Source: Actinomadura barringtoniae (lineage in GTDB: Bacteria; Actinomycetota; Actinomycetes; Streptosporangiales; Streptosporangiaceae). Taken from it: a DNA stretch of 64,000 nucleotides. Under the pieces are notes generated by a model. It saw only the letters and a program-made list of their open reading frames with translations. It did no database searches and had not been told where the DNA came from. The stretch covers positions 124,001 to 188,000 of the forward strand of contig NZ_JAGEOJ010000019.1 in assembly GCF_017573505.1 (NCBI RefSeq), in the 5' to 3' direction. Positions 55,906 through 64,000 of the stretch are shown here, piece after piece (position 1 is the stretch's first letter; each line of letters begins with the position of its first letter). The position numbers and the translations under genes were made by a program.

Positions 55906-57504
55906 TCATTCGGGGGCGGTGGGTTGGGCCCGGCCGATGGCGGTATGTGCAGGGGGGCGATCGAAGCGCGCCAGCAGGAACGTTGTTTGGAGAGGGATCT
56001 CGTCGCCGGAGTGCTGGAGCAGATCGCTCTGAATGCCGTCCAGTAGCACCGCAGGCTCGTCCGTCTGCAAGGAAGAGATCCGTTCCGCGAGCGGATAACC
56101 GTGCTTTTGACCGGCCTCGCTCGCGCCGTGGGTGCACAGCAACAACCGATCGTCGGGACGGACGGGGACAGTGGTCGTCTCGCACCAGTGATTGGTGAGG
56201 TCGAGCAGGCTCAGCGGCGGGTAGGTCGGCAAGGACTCGATGGGAAGCGCCCGGTTCTCGCGCAGCAAAAGGGGTGGGGGATTCCCGCAGCACACCATCT
56301 CGGCGCGCCCGTCCTCCGGGTGCAGGGTGATGAGGACGGCGGTGACGAACTCTTCGGTCTTCATCTTCGGGCCGAGTGCCGCGTTCATCCGTTCGGCCAC
56401 TCCCGACAGGGGCCGTTCGTTGACCGCCAGCTGCCGGAACACGTCGACCACTCCGGCCGCCGTCTCTTCGGCCGACTCGGTCGCCCCGAGGACGTCGCCG
56501 ACCAGAATCCGGGTTCCGTAGGGCGTCGGCACGACGGCGTGGAAGTCCCCCTTGGTCCGGGTCGTGGACAGGAGTCGGCGCACTTGGGTCCGGGCCGTTC
56601 TGGTGTGCGGGCCGGTGCCCGCGACCGGCTTCGGACCGTAGTCCTCGCGAAGGATCTCCTGGAGGGCGTCAGGGGTGGACCCCGGGGGCGTGCCCTGCAC
56701 GCACAGTTGTTCCATCACCTCGAGGTAGTGGTCGACCTCATCGGACCTGTCCAGATACAGCGCACCGGTGAGGTTCTCCAGGTAGACCACGTCGGGCACG
56801 TCGTGCTCGGGGAAGCGCAGGATGCTGAACGCGCCGGCCTCCGCACGGTGGGCTCCGGAGCGGAACGACATCAACTGGATCGTGGTGCCGGGTCGGCCGC
56901 ACTGGGCGACGAGGTGCTCGATCTGGCCGCTCATCACCTCGGGACCGCCGATCGGGCGGCGCAGCGCGGCCTCATCGATGACGGCCCACAGCCGTGGGCG
57001 GCGGGGACCGGTGAGCCGTTCCTGGCGCTGTAGCCGCAGGTCGACCCGGTGGTCCAGCTCGGCGGGGGAAGCGCCGGGATTCCCGAGCGCGATGATCGCG
57101 CGGGCGTACTCGGGGGTCTGCAGGAGCCCGGGGATGAACTGGATCTCATACGTCCGGATGAGCGACGCCGATTCCTCGAGGCCCAGGTAGTTCTGGAACC
57201 AGCCGGGCAGCACATCGTTGTAGCCATGCCACCAGCCCGGCGTGTTGGCCTCGCGCGCCCACGTCAGCAGCAGCGCCCGCTGGCCCTCGTCGGTCACGGC
57301 GTAGAGGGTGAGCAGATCTGCCACGTCGCGTTCCTTGAAGCTGACGCGCCCCAACTCCAGTCGGCTGATCTTCGACTCCGACGACCGGATGCTGAAGCCG
57401 GCCTGCCGGCGCGTCAGCCCGGCCGCCTCGCGCAGGCGGCGCAGCTGTGCCCCGAGGAGGATGCGGCGCACCGTCGACCCTGAACCGGGTCGTTCAATGG
57501 TCAT
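55906..57504 (-). CDS. XRE regulator (DUF5753) fused to PPM/SpoIIE-type phosphatase domain
   Basis: 532 residues in one uninterrupted frame from ATG 57504. Residues 15-70: helix-turn-helix (LGAQLRRLREAAGLTRRQAGFSIRSSESKISRLELGR). About 95-280: DUF5753/Scr1 domain (YEIQFIPGLLQTPEYARAI, PGTTIQLMSF). About 310-515: PP2C/SpoIIE-like domain with LLSTTRTKGDFHAVVP, ILVGDVLGATESAEETA, NAALGPKMKTEEFVTAVLITL, CCGNPPPLLL. Ordinary DUF5753 proteins end near 280. The usual TDG metal residue reads THG (LLCTHGASEA), so activity is uncertain. Divergent remnants and an FAD gene flank it. Confidence 0.85.
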   Translation of the reverse strand: MTIERPGSGSTVRRILLGAQLRRLREAAGLTRRQAGFSIRSSESKISRLELGRVSFKERDVADLLTLYAVTDEGQRALLLTWAREANTPGWWHGYNDVLPGWFQNYLGLEESASLIRTYEIQFIPGLLQTPEYARAIIALGNPGASPAELDHRVDLRLQRQERLTGPRRPRLWAVIDEAALRRPIGGPEVMSGQIEHLVAQCGRPGTTIQLMSFRSGAHRAEAGAFSILRFPEHDVPDVVYLENLTGALYLDRSDEVDHYLEVMEQLCVQGTPPGSTPDALQEILREDYGPKPVAGTGPHTRTARTQVRRLLSTTRTKGDFHAVVPTPYGTRILVGDVLGATESAEETAAGVVDVFRQLAVNERPLSGVAERMNAALGPKMKTEEFVTAVLITLHPEDGRAEMVCCGNPPPLLLRENRALPIESLPTYPPLSLLDLTNHWCETTTVPVRPDDRLLLCTHGASEAGQKHGYPLAERISSLQTDEPAVLLDGIQSDLLQHSGDEIPLQTTFLLARFDRPPAHTAIGRAQPTAPE

Positions 57505-57558
57505 CTCCCACCCCCTTCAGCACGTACGACATCGCTTCAATACCGGCCGGCGGCCCGC

Positions 57559-58914
57559 TCAAGGAGAGAGCTCGTCGGGGCCGATGGGCTGCCGTGCGCG
57601 CATGGTGGCGGCGCGCCAGAGCACGTCCGGCATGAACAGGGACTGGGGCTGCGCGTGGAGCGACAGCACGCTGATGAGCCGATCGCATACACGCTGGTCG
57701 ATGTTGGCGAGAGCCTGGACCCGGTCGACGTATCGGTTGAGGATCCGGGTCTGCAATCCGGCCGACGCGCCCTCTGTGGTGGCGTAGCGGAGGTCCTCGC
57801 CGGTGGCCACGAGCCAAGGGCCCGCAGCGTTCTTGACCACGCGCCGGTGGAAGCGCCGTGCCAGCCCGTCGAGGTCCCCGTCGCCGCGCAGGCAATCGTC
57901 CAGCGTCAGCGCGGACTTGGCCGCGACGCTCATCCCCTGGCCGTAGAGCGGGTTGAAGGCGCACAGCGAGTCGCCCATGGCCATGAGGCGCTTCGGCCAG
58001 CGCGACATCCGCTCGTAGTGATGCCGGACGTTGGAGGTGCGTCGATAGCTGAGGATGGGCGTGAGCGGCTCGGCCTCCCGGATCGCCTCGTAGAGCACTG
58101 GGCTGCGCAGGCTCTTGGCGAACTCCAGGAAACCTTCCTCATCGGTCGGTGGGAAGTCTCGCCCGACCCCGAACAGGCTGACGATCCAGCGTCCGCCCTC
58201 CTGGGGGAACAACGCTCCGGTGCGCGTGCCCGGTGCCCTGGCCTGGAGATACAGCGCCTTCCATCCGGGGTCGAACCCCGCAGGGATCGCATAGGTGCGG
58301 CTCGCGTACCCCAGCAGGGGATCGATCAAGGTCCGGCGTGCGGCGGGGTAACCGAGCTTCTCCAGCCACTCGGGAGTCTTCGAACTGCGCCCGGTGGCGT
58401 CGATGATCAGATCGGCCGTCAGCGTCTCACCCGGCTCGGTGGTTCCGCGCTCGCGGATCGTGAGCCCGGTGACGGTGCCGTTCTCGGCGACGAGGTCGAC
58501 CGCCTCATGACCATCGAGCACCTGGAGATCCCCGAGCTTGGCCAGCCTGGAGCGCACGGTCCAGTCGAGCAGGTCGCGGCTGAAGGTCATCAAGCGGGTG
58601 GAGTCGAACCGGCGGCGCCACCCCGCCGGGGTCATCCACAGCAGATCGGCGGGGATCCGGACCTCCGGTACGCCCGCGACGCGCAGTTCCTCCTCAAGCC
58701 CCGGGAACAGCTGCTCGGCGATCTCCAGGCCCCGGCTCCAGAACACGTGCAGGTGCCGCGCCTGGCCGAGGCCCGGACGGGAGGCGACCGTGTCGGGGAA
58801 CCTGTCCCGCTCGACCAGGGTGACCCGGTCGAAATGGTCGCTCAGGACCCTGGCCGCCAGCAGTCCGGCCATGCTGCCGCCGATGACGATGGCGTGCTCG
58901 CGGGACTCGCTCAC
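57559..58914 (-). CDS. FAD-dependent monooxygenase/oxidoreductase
   Basis: 451 residues from GTG 58914. FAD-binding GGSMAGLLAARVLSDHFDRVTLVERD at about 12-37, the DG-like middle motif LIIDATGRSSKTPEWLEKLGY, and the C-terminal flavin motif MAMGDSLCAFNPLYGQGMSVAA. It resembles the UbiH/PHBH-related actinobacterial group that includes epoxidases and geranylgeranyl-reductase-like enzymes. Substrate unknown; it lies on the same strand as the NB-ARC protein (49 bases upstream) and the XRE fusion (54 bases downstream), so the three may be transcribed together. Confidence 0.82.
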   Translation of the reverse strand: MSESREHAIVIGGSMAGLLAARVLSDHFDRVTLVERDRFPDTVASRPGLGQARHLHVFWSRGLEIAEQLFPGLEEELRVAGVPEVRIPADLLWMTPAGWRRRFDSTRLMTFSRDLLDWTVRSRLAKLGDLQVLDGHEAVDLVAENGTVTGLTIRERGTTEPGETLTADLIIDATGRSSKTPEWLEKLGYPAARRTLIDPLLGYASRTYAIPAGFDPGWKALYLQARAPGTRTGALFPQEGGRWIVSLFGVGRDFPPTDEEGFLEFAKSLRSPVLYEAIREAEPLTPILSYRRTSNVRHHYERMSRWPKRLMAMGDSLCAFNPLYGQGMSVAAKSALTLDDCLRGDGDLDGLARRFHRRVVKNAAGPWLVATGEDLRYATTEGASAGLQTRILNRYVDRVQALANIDQRVCDRLISVLSLHAQPQSLFMPDVLWRAATMRARQPIGPDELSP

Positions 58915-58963
58915 AGTGCTTCCTCACAGTTCGGACGGATGTGGGACGCTCGGACCACCGGTG

Positions 58964-61111
58964 TCAACGATGGTGACGGGATCCGTCCGGGAACGGCAGG
59001 CGTCCGCCGCTCTCGCCCATCGCGAAGGCGACCGCCTGATCGAGATCAAGATGCGTGCCGTCCTCGAAGTACCGCTCGTAAGCCGCCTCGCCCAGCGACT
59101 GGCGGGCGAGCGCCTCTCCCTGCTCGTGCGGGGCGTTGAAGAACGCGGAACCGAAGAGCGGGAGCCCGACGGTCCGCCAGACCCCCTTGGCCGCCCCCTG
59201 CAGCGTCGACGCGTCCTCGGGGCGGCCGCCCGAAGCCTGGAAGAGGGCGAGCAACTCGACGGCGAGGACCGCGCACACGAGATCGTGGAAGGTACGGCTG
59301 AGCGTGAGGCTCTCCCGCGCGAGCGTGATCGCCTCCTCGGCCTGGCCCCTGGTCCAGGCCGCGAAGGCCAGAACGTAGAGCGCGTAGGCCTTGACCCACC
59401 CCTCACCGTGCTCCTCGCAGATGGCGCGCACGCCCTCGCACAACTCGACGGCGTAGGGCAGGTCACCCTGGAACGCGTTCGTCATGGCGAACTCGACCCG
59501 GGCCATGATGACGGTGGTGTTCAGCTCACCGAGGGCGTCGTAACGGGCGAGCGCGTCCTTGAACAGCACGGCCGCTCGTGCGTGGTCGTCGGTCACCAGG
59601 GAGACACAGCCCAGCCGGTGAATCGCGTTCGCCAGCGCCACCCGGTCGCCGGTCCGCTGCGCCTGGGCCTGGCTCGCCTCCAGCAGTGCGGCGGCCCTGC
59701 CGGTGTCGCCCTGCTTGATGGCGATGTATCCGTTGACCCAGAGGGCCGCGGCCCGTTCCCGAGTCGGCGCGGAGTCGAGGGCCAGCGCTCGGTCCAGCCA
59801 GCAGCGCCCCTCGTTGAGGAAGCCGCAGCCCAGCCAGTAGAAGTACATCGTGGCGGCCATGTGCAGGCCGGCCCGCACTTCACCGGGTGCGGTGAGGCTG
59901 TATTCGAGCGCGGCGCTCAGGTCGGCGTGCACGCCGCGCATGCGCTGGAAGATCTCCGCCTGCCCGGCGCCGAACCACGCCCGCTCGTGCTCTTCGACCA
60001 GCCGCACGAACCAGTCCCGGTGCCGGCGCCGCAGGTCGTCTTGCTCGCCCAACTCGCGGAGCCATTCCGCGCCGTACTGGCGCAGGGTGTCCAGCAACCG
60101 GTAACGGACGCCCGATCCGTTGTCGACGCGTGTCAGGATCGACTTGTCGGTCAGGCTCACCAGTGTCGCGGGCACGCGGTCCGAGGGCAGCACGTCGTCA
60201 CAGCAGATGTGTTCGGCCGTCTTCTGGTCGAAGTCTCCGGCGAACACCGACAGCCGGGCCCACAGGAGCCGTTCCTCCTGCGTGCAGAGCTCGTGGCTCC
60301 AGCCGACCGTCGTACGGAGCGCGTCGTGGCGGGAAGCATCCGCGGGGCTGGTCGCCAGGTCTTCGTCGACCAGTACCTGGAACCGGTCGTCCAGCCGATC
60401 AAACAGATCGTCCAGGGAAAGATGCCGCAACTGTCCGGCGGCGAGCTCCAGCGCCAGCGGGAGTCCCTCCAGGCGCCGGCACAGGCGTGCCACGGTGCGC
60501 CAGTTCCGCGGGGTGAGATCCAGTCCGCCCATGACGGTCGCGGCGCGCTGCTCGAACAGAGCGAAGGCCGGAGGCCGCACGGAGGTGTCGACGGGCATCA
60601 CCTCGGGGTCGGTCATGGCCAGCGGTGCGAGCGGGAGCACGTGCTCGGCACCGAGGCCGAGGGCCTGCCGGCTGGTGGCGAGGACGCACAGCCCCGGGGC
60701 GGCGGCGAGCAGTACCTCGGCCACGCCCGCGGAGGCCTCCCTGAGATGCTCGCACGTGTCCAGGACCAGCAGGAGCCGCCTGCCGGCCAAATGATCGGCC
60801 AGGACGTCGAGCTGCGGTCGTGCGGTCTGGTCGACGACCCGCAGCGTGCGGGCGATCGCATGGCCCACCAGCTCAGCGTCCCGCAGGGCGGACAGATCCA
60901 CCACCCAGACGCCGTCGGGGAAGTCCTCCCGGGACTCCCGTGCAGCCTCCAGCGCCACCCTGGTCTTGCCGACACCGCCGACACCGGTCACCGTCACCAT
61001 GGAGCCCGGTCGACACAGCCGCCTGAGCTCGGTCATCTCGGCCTGCCGACCGACAAGAGCGGTCAACCCGAGAGGCAGATTGCCCCTCCTACGCGCAGCG
61101 AACTCGGCCAC
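58964..61111 (-). CDS. NB-ARC/AAA ATPase with TPR repeats (LuxR-large-regulator relative without DNA-binding domain)
   Basis: 715 residues from ATG 61111. Walker A GVGGVGKT at 43-50, Walker B RLLLVLDTCEHL, sensor LATSRQALGLGAEHVLPLAPL, GLPLALELAA, then a winged helix and tetratricopeptide-like helices from about 420 to 680. Close relatives of this layout end with a LuxR helix-turn-helix; here the chain stops at about 715 (FAMGESGGRLPFPDGSRHHR) with no such motif. It may act as a signalling ATPase through protein contacts. Likely partner genes: the FAD enzyme and XRE fusion downstream. Confidence 0.83.
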   Translation of the reverse strand: MAEFAARRRGNLPLGLTALVGRQAEMTELRRLCRPGSMVTVTGVGGVGKTRVALEAARESREDFPDGVWVVDLSALRDAELVGHAIARTLRVVDQTARPQLDVLADHLAGRRLLLVLDTCEHLREASAGVAEVLLAAAPGLCVLATSRQALGLGAEHVLPLAPLAMTDPEVMPVDTSVRPPAFALFEQRAATVMGGLDLTPRNWRTVARLCRRLEGLPLALELAAGQLRHLSLDDLFDRLDDRFQVLVDEDLATSPADASRHDALRTTVGWSHELCTQEERLLWARLSVFAGDFDQKTAEHICCDDVLPSDRVPATLVSLTDKSILTRVDNGSGVRYRLLDTLRQYGAEWLRELGEQDDLRRRHRDWFVRLVEEHERAWFGAGQAEIFQRMRGVHADLSAALEYSLTAPGEVRAGLHMAATMYFYWLGCGFLNEGRCWLDRALALDSAPTRERAAALWVNGYIAIKQGDTGRAAALLEASQAQAQRTGDRVALANAIHRLGCVSLVTDDHARAAVLFKDALARYDALGELNTTVIMARVEFAMTNAFQGDLPYAVELCEGVRAICEEHGEGWVKAYALYVLAFAAWTRGQAEEAITLARESLTLSRTFHDLVCAVLAVELLALFQASGGRPEDASTLQGAAKGVWRTVGLPLFGSAFFNAPHEQGEALARQSLGEAAYERYFEDGTHLDLDQAVAFAMGESGGRLPFPDGSRHHR

Positions 61112-61713
61112 GATCGCCTCAACTCCCCACCGGTGGCCGCCACAACACGGCCCCCAGGCCCCACTCTAACTAAATGATCTCTGAAGATATGCCGCATTTG
61201 GCAACTAAGCGAGTGCAACCCGAAATGGTGCGTCTTATCTATAGATGGGACCTATTCGTATGTCCACATCTGGTCTGCACCCGCTTGCGAGGGTCGCCGA
61301 CGCCTATTCGGCAGGGACGCTCTCCCCGGCTTCTCACCCGCCGGCCGCAACCATTACCAACGGTGACCCACCTGGCCTCGCGTGAGGGCGGGCCTGGACG
61401 GTCACCGCGGGTCTCGCGGGCGATGAACGCGACCCCCATGACAAGGATCTGGGTATCGTCGGCGGCGAACGCCTGGGCAACACAGGCGCAGTCGCACCAG
61501 GCCCGGCCGTGGCCAGATGTGCCTGGCCGTCACTGCAGCGTTGGAGCACTACACCGCGACCCTCGCGCAGTTGTTGATGACCGAGGCTGAGCTGCAAGAG
61601 ATGTTCTGCGAGACCCGGCCACCTACCGTGTGAGCAAGACGATCGCCGGCTTCCGGCGCTTCCGCCGTCTGCCGCTGTCCAAGAGCGCCTGAGCCGGCCT
61701 TTCATCGGCTCTT
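61112..61713. other. Gene-poor stretch with unrecognised short frames
   Basis: A lower-GC patch at about 61160-61260 is probably the promoter of the NB-ARC gene. Around 61515-61630 a plus-strand frame reads MCLAVTAALEHYTATLAQLLMTEAELQEMF, which looks like a helical fragment but is only 37 codons long; no family recognised. Confidence 0.35.
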
Positions 61714-63082
61714 CTATCGCCGGCGGAGGGTGAAGTGCATTTCGAAGGCGATCACGTGGTCTCGGACCGGCGGGGCGGCCAGCCCGTTCAGCCGGTCCAC
61801 CAGAGGCCGCACGACTTCACCCGCGAGGCCGCCGTTGACCGCGGCCTGAACGTAAAGCGGTCGCTCGGGAGCGAGTTCGACACGGACCACTAGTTCCCCG
61901 CCCGCGCGGGCGGCGCCGGCCAGTTCGGTGTCGACGGTCGTCATCACCGTGTCGCAGAACGCCGCGAACCCGTCCCTTGGGATCTCGTCTCCGATCACCT
62001 CCGGCTCGGTCAGCAGGACGATCTTCGATGCCTCGACGTTGCGCAGGTCACGCCGGGGCTGACCGGCGGGGCGGTAGTGGCGCGGCGGCTCGTCGAAATG
62101 GACCGTACCCAGTGGCGAGGCGTAGTCGGTCGCGGCCATCGACACCTCGACCTCGACGTCCCGCGCGCGCCAGCGGTAGCTCTTTCCGGACTCCAGTGCC
62201 GTTAGCAGTTCTGCCACCACCTGCTGGGATGCGATCAGCCCGTACCCGTCCTCGATGCGCTTGACCTCGGGTTGCCCGGGCTGCTCGACGAGCACCATGA
62301 AGTTGCCGGCGATCAACGGATCCCCTGGCTGCGGGACGCCGATCGCGGTCGGGCCGCGCTGGTCCCACACGTACCGCTGCATGGCGGTCGAGTGCGAGGC
62401 CGCCGTCAGCAGCCCGATCACACCTTGGTTGTGCTGCCGGCCAGCCGGCCAGCCGGGCCGCCTGATCCTGACGGACCGCGATGGTCACCTGCCTCGCGTT
62501 GCCCGCGACCTCGACCTCTGGAGTGTGCAGGAGCGGCGTCCGCGCCAAGATGGTGGCCGCCGAGTGCGCATCGAACTCGACCACCGGTGCTCGCCTCCGA
62601 TCGAAATAGACCGGGTAGGGGAACACCCCCGATTGGGCGCCCAGCAACGTCAGCACCCGGCCGGGGCCGAATGCCGAGGCCACTCTGGCCTCATCGTGCA
62701 GCAGCGGTACGGCGACCAGCGGCGGCAACCCGTCCGGATACAGCGAGGCGTAGTCGGAGCCGCGGTCGTAGGTGAACCCTGTGATCCCCAGCCCCCACCC
62801 GGGTGTCCGGAGGACGGTGTTACCGCCCGGCTCGACGACGGCGCCACCGACGGCCTGCCGGTGCATCTCCCTCATCAACCACAACGCGTAGTCCGACGCC
62901 TGCCGCTGGCCCGGTTCGCAGAGCTCGTGCAGCACCACCTCCCGTTGCCCGAGCCGCAGCAGGCCCTGGCTGGCGTACGTCCAGATCGTCCTGCCACCGG
63001 CGGCGGCCAGGCCGTCGTAGACAACGGCCGACAGCTCATTCGTGATCAGGTCGACCGACTGGATGCGGCGCCACGGTCCCAT
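61714..63082 (-). pseudogene. Frameshifted gene, SARA-C/DUF3480-like protein
   Basis: Two long minus-strand frames join near 62430: the first (from 63082) carries TIWTYASQGLLRLGQREVVLHELCEPGQ and continues to RQDQAARLAGWPA; the second resumes at GVIGLLTAASHSTAMQRYVWDQRG and runs to 61714. The total length is not a multiple of three, and the break lies in the tandem GCCGGCCA sequence at about 62440-62458, a slippage-prone spot. The W-T-x-G-L-GQ-E-V pattern resembles the C-terminal domain of SARA/ZFYVE9 proteins (DUF3480). It could also be an assembly error in an intact gene of about 456 residues. Confidence 0.6.
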
Positions 63083-63110
63083 GGCCGATCACCTCGAATC
63101 CCTCTGTCAA

Positions 63111-63128
63111 ATGAACATCACTGTTCAT
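63111..63128. promoter_or_regulatory. Perfect-arm operator upstream of the frameshifted gene
   Basis: ATGAACA-TCAC-TGTTCAT has perfect 7-base arms in a short AT-rich patch 29 bases upstream of the start at 63082. This is the form of a TetR-family operator. The SDR remnant begins 25 bases to the right. Confidence 0.55.
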
Positions 63129-63152
63129 ATTAGAGGACTCGCCGACTCTCGG

Positions 63153-63374
63153 CGCGCACCCGGACACGGCCTCTACGGCCTCTGCGGAATGTCCAAGGCG
63201 GCCGCCGTCGAGATCGGCCCCGCAGGCATCCGGGTCAACGTGGTGTCGCCCGGAGCGACCCTGACGCCGCGCATGGTCGCAGATCCACGCTTCATCGACG
63301 CGATCCGCGCCAACTCCGCGCGAACCTCACTGGGAAGACTCGCCCCGACCATCCGACCGTCTGACGGCGCGGAC
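63153..63374 (+). pseudogene. Deleted second copy of the SDR gene at 5463
   Basis: From GCGCACCCGGACACGGCC on, the sequence follows 5896-6090 with 12 mismatches in about 145 aligned bases, but with a 9-base duplication (CCTCTGCGG) before AATGTCC, a 24-base deletion (LLSMVRTA lost), and a jump of about 125 bases near 63340 to the sequence matching the old gene end (CGCCCCGACC...TCTGACBGC type). The first 144 codons are absent and the final stop is out of frame. Confidence 0.8.
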
Positions 63375-63385
63375 CGCCTCAGGCT

Positions 63386-63964
63386 TCAAGGCGTCGGCAC
63401 ATCGCCGGGTTCAGGGTCGGACGACCATCTGTGCAGTGAGGGGTCGAGCAGGGTGTGGAGCGCCGATTCGGGGGCCCACGCGAGCGTTTCGAGGAGCAGC
63501 GCGTCGAAATCGGCGGTGCGGCCGGTGTTGTTGTCCAATGATCTGTTGTTGTCGACTGATCCGCAGGCTGGTCGTCGACACGGTGGTCCTGCTGATACGG
63601 CCGGCCGGGTGCCGTCCCGGGAGTCGGCGTGCTCCTCGACCAGCGGAGCGATCCAGGCCTGTCGGTCGTGGAGGACGGCGCACCGGTCGGCGCCGATCGC
63701 GGGCAGGCTCGCCTGGGTCATCGTCTCGACTCGGACGACCGCGATCATCAGGTCTTGGTCTCGGTCGGTTGTGGGCATGAAATCGTGCCAGACGCTGGCA
63801 GAGAGCCGCACGGGTGTGCCGGAGATGGACACGCTCTCGGGAACGGTCCGCAGAGCGGCCAGCGTCGAGTCGCTCACCTGCTCGATGGCGGGTACCTCAT
63901 GCCCGTGAAGCCACTGTGCTGGCTCGTCCTGGACGCCGTCCGGCGTGGCGCCATCGGTCGTCAT
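63386..63964 (-). CDS. Hypothetical protein, unknown
   Basis: 192 residues from ATG 63964. No family recognised. The N-terminal 110 residues read like a compact alpha/beta domain (VPAIEQVSDSTLAALRTVPESVSISGTPVRLSASVWHDFMPTTDRDQDLMIAVVRVET), whereas residues 115-150 (SRDGTRPAVSAGPPCRRPACGSVDNNRSLDNN) look non-natural and may reflect a compensated double frameshift; the last part is again regular. It might therefore be a slightly decayed gene. No operon partner is visible. Confidence 0.5.
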   Translation of the reverse strand: MTTDGATPDGVQDEPAQWLHGHEVPAIEQVSDSTLAALRTVPESVSISGTPVRLSASVWHDFMPTTDRDQDLMIAVVRVETMTQASLPAIGADRCAVLHDRQAWIAPLVEEHADSRDGTRPAVSAGPPCRRPACGSVDNNRSLDNNTGRTADFDALLLETLAWAPESALHTLLDPSLHRWSSDPEPGDVPTP

Positions 63965-64000
63965 GCCGGGATCGTAGCCAGCGCCAACCGGCGCCAGGTA

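Noticed and set aside
58538-61177. 879-residue plus-strand open frame
   Set aside because: It is antisense to the NB-ARC and FAD genes, both of which show clear motifs; high-GC DNA makes such shadows common.

Overview
The window is high-GC DNA (C or G in almost every third codon position) with GTG starts, ATGA/GTGA start-stop overlaps and actinomycete-type families: XRE-DUF5753 regulator, LuxR-type two-component pairs beside ABC transporters, a DmdR/IdeR iron box, a SapA-like secreted protein, and PadR and BlaI/M56 regulators. It looks like chromosome of a filamentous actinomycete, possibly Streptosporangiales/Actinomadura-like. The taxon is an inference from family content; there is no rRNA, tRNA or housekeeping marker. 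I see no CRISPR array, prophage or intact insertion sequence. Several gene remnants show that the region is accessory and has been rearranged.

Layout. 1-6239: an aromatic-catabolism operon (mhpB-type extradiol dioxygenase, FAD dehydrogenase, meta-cleavage-type hydrolase, two SDRs), divergent from a cyclase-family gene, with a palindromic operator between them. 6240-10691: sparse region with a DUF11 wall protein, a SapA-like secreted protein, a cadI remnant and a small membrane protein. 10692-15971: LuxR two-component pair divergent from a MacB-like ABC exporter. 16375-23173: envelope-glycolipid-like block (LPG-synthase-type flippase, PAP2, PIG-L deacetylase, GT4, Aur1-type PAP2, NodB lipoprotein, beta-propeller lipoprotein). 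23140-26637: second two-component/ABC module. 26758-31811: PadR/winged-helix and ABC membrane modules. 31872-34504: GT2-CDP-glycerol glycerophosphotransferase fusion and a deleted DedA gene. 34634-37818: MFS exporter, iron box, efeO remnant, efeU, PAP2. 37910-46519: OmpR-type kinase, lipoprotein, two ABC ATPases, giant permease, OmpR regulator, GT-C-like enzyme. 46633-48971: BlaI repressor, M56 protease, COG4705 membrane protein. 49383-53035: ABC, permease, kinase and regulator in one operon. 53717-63964: secreted M28 peptidase, XRE-DUF5753-phosphatase fusion, FAD monooxygenase, NB-ARC/TPR ATPase, a frameshifted gene, an SDR remnant and a hypothetical gene.

The genes suggest a cell-envelope stress and remodelling island: three PAP2 proteins, glycosyltransferases, a teichoic-acid-like polymerase, and four two-component/ABC modules of the kind that handle wall-active peptides. 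Two sets of shared non-coding sites tie the blocks together. One is a TACA-N4-TGTA palindrome at six places beside envelope and iron genes, of the type bound by BlaI/MecI repressors; a BlaI/M56 pair lies in the window. The other is an 11-base-phased GCTWACC direct repeat placed exactly 17 bases before a TA-rich -10 hexamer in four promoters, probably recognised by the local OmpR-type regulator. Both regulons are inferences by eye and need a genome-wide motif search.

A second theme is short tandem repeats (8, 12, 15, 18 and 29 bases) at start-stop overlaps or gene ends inside operons, seen at seven junctions.
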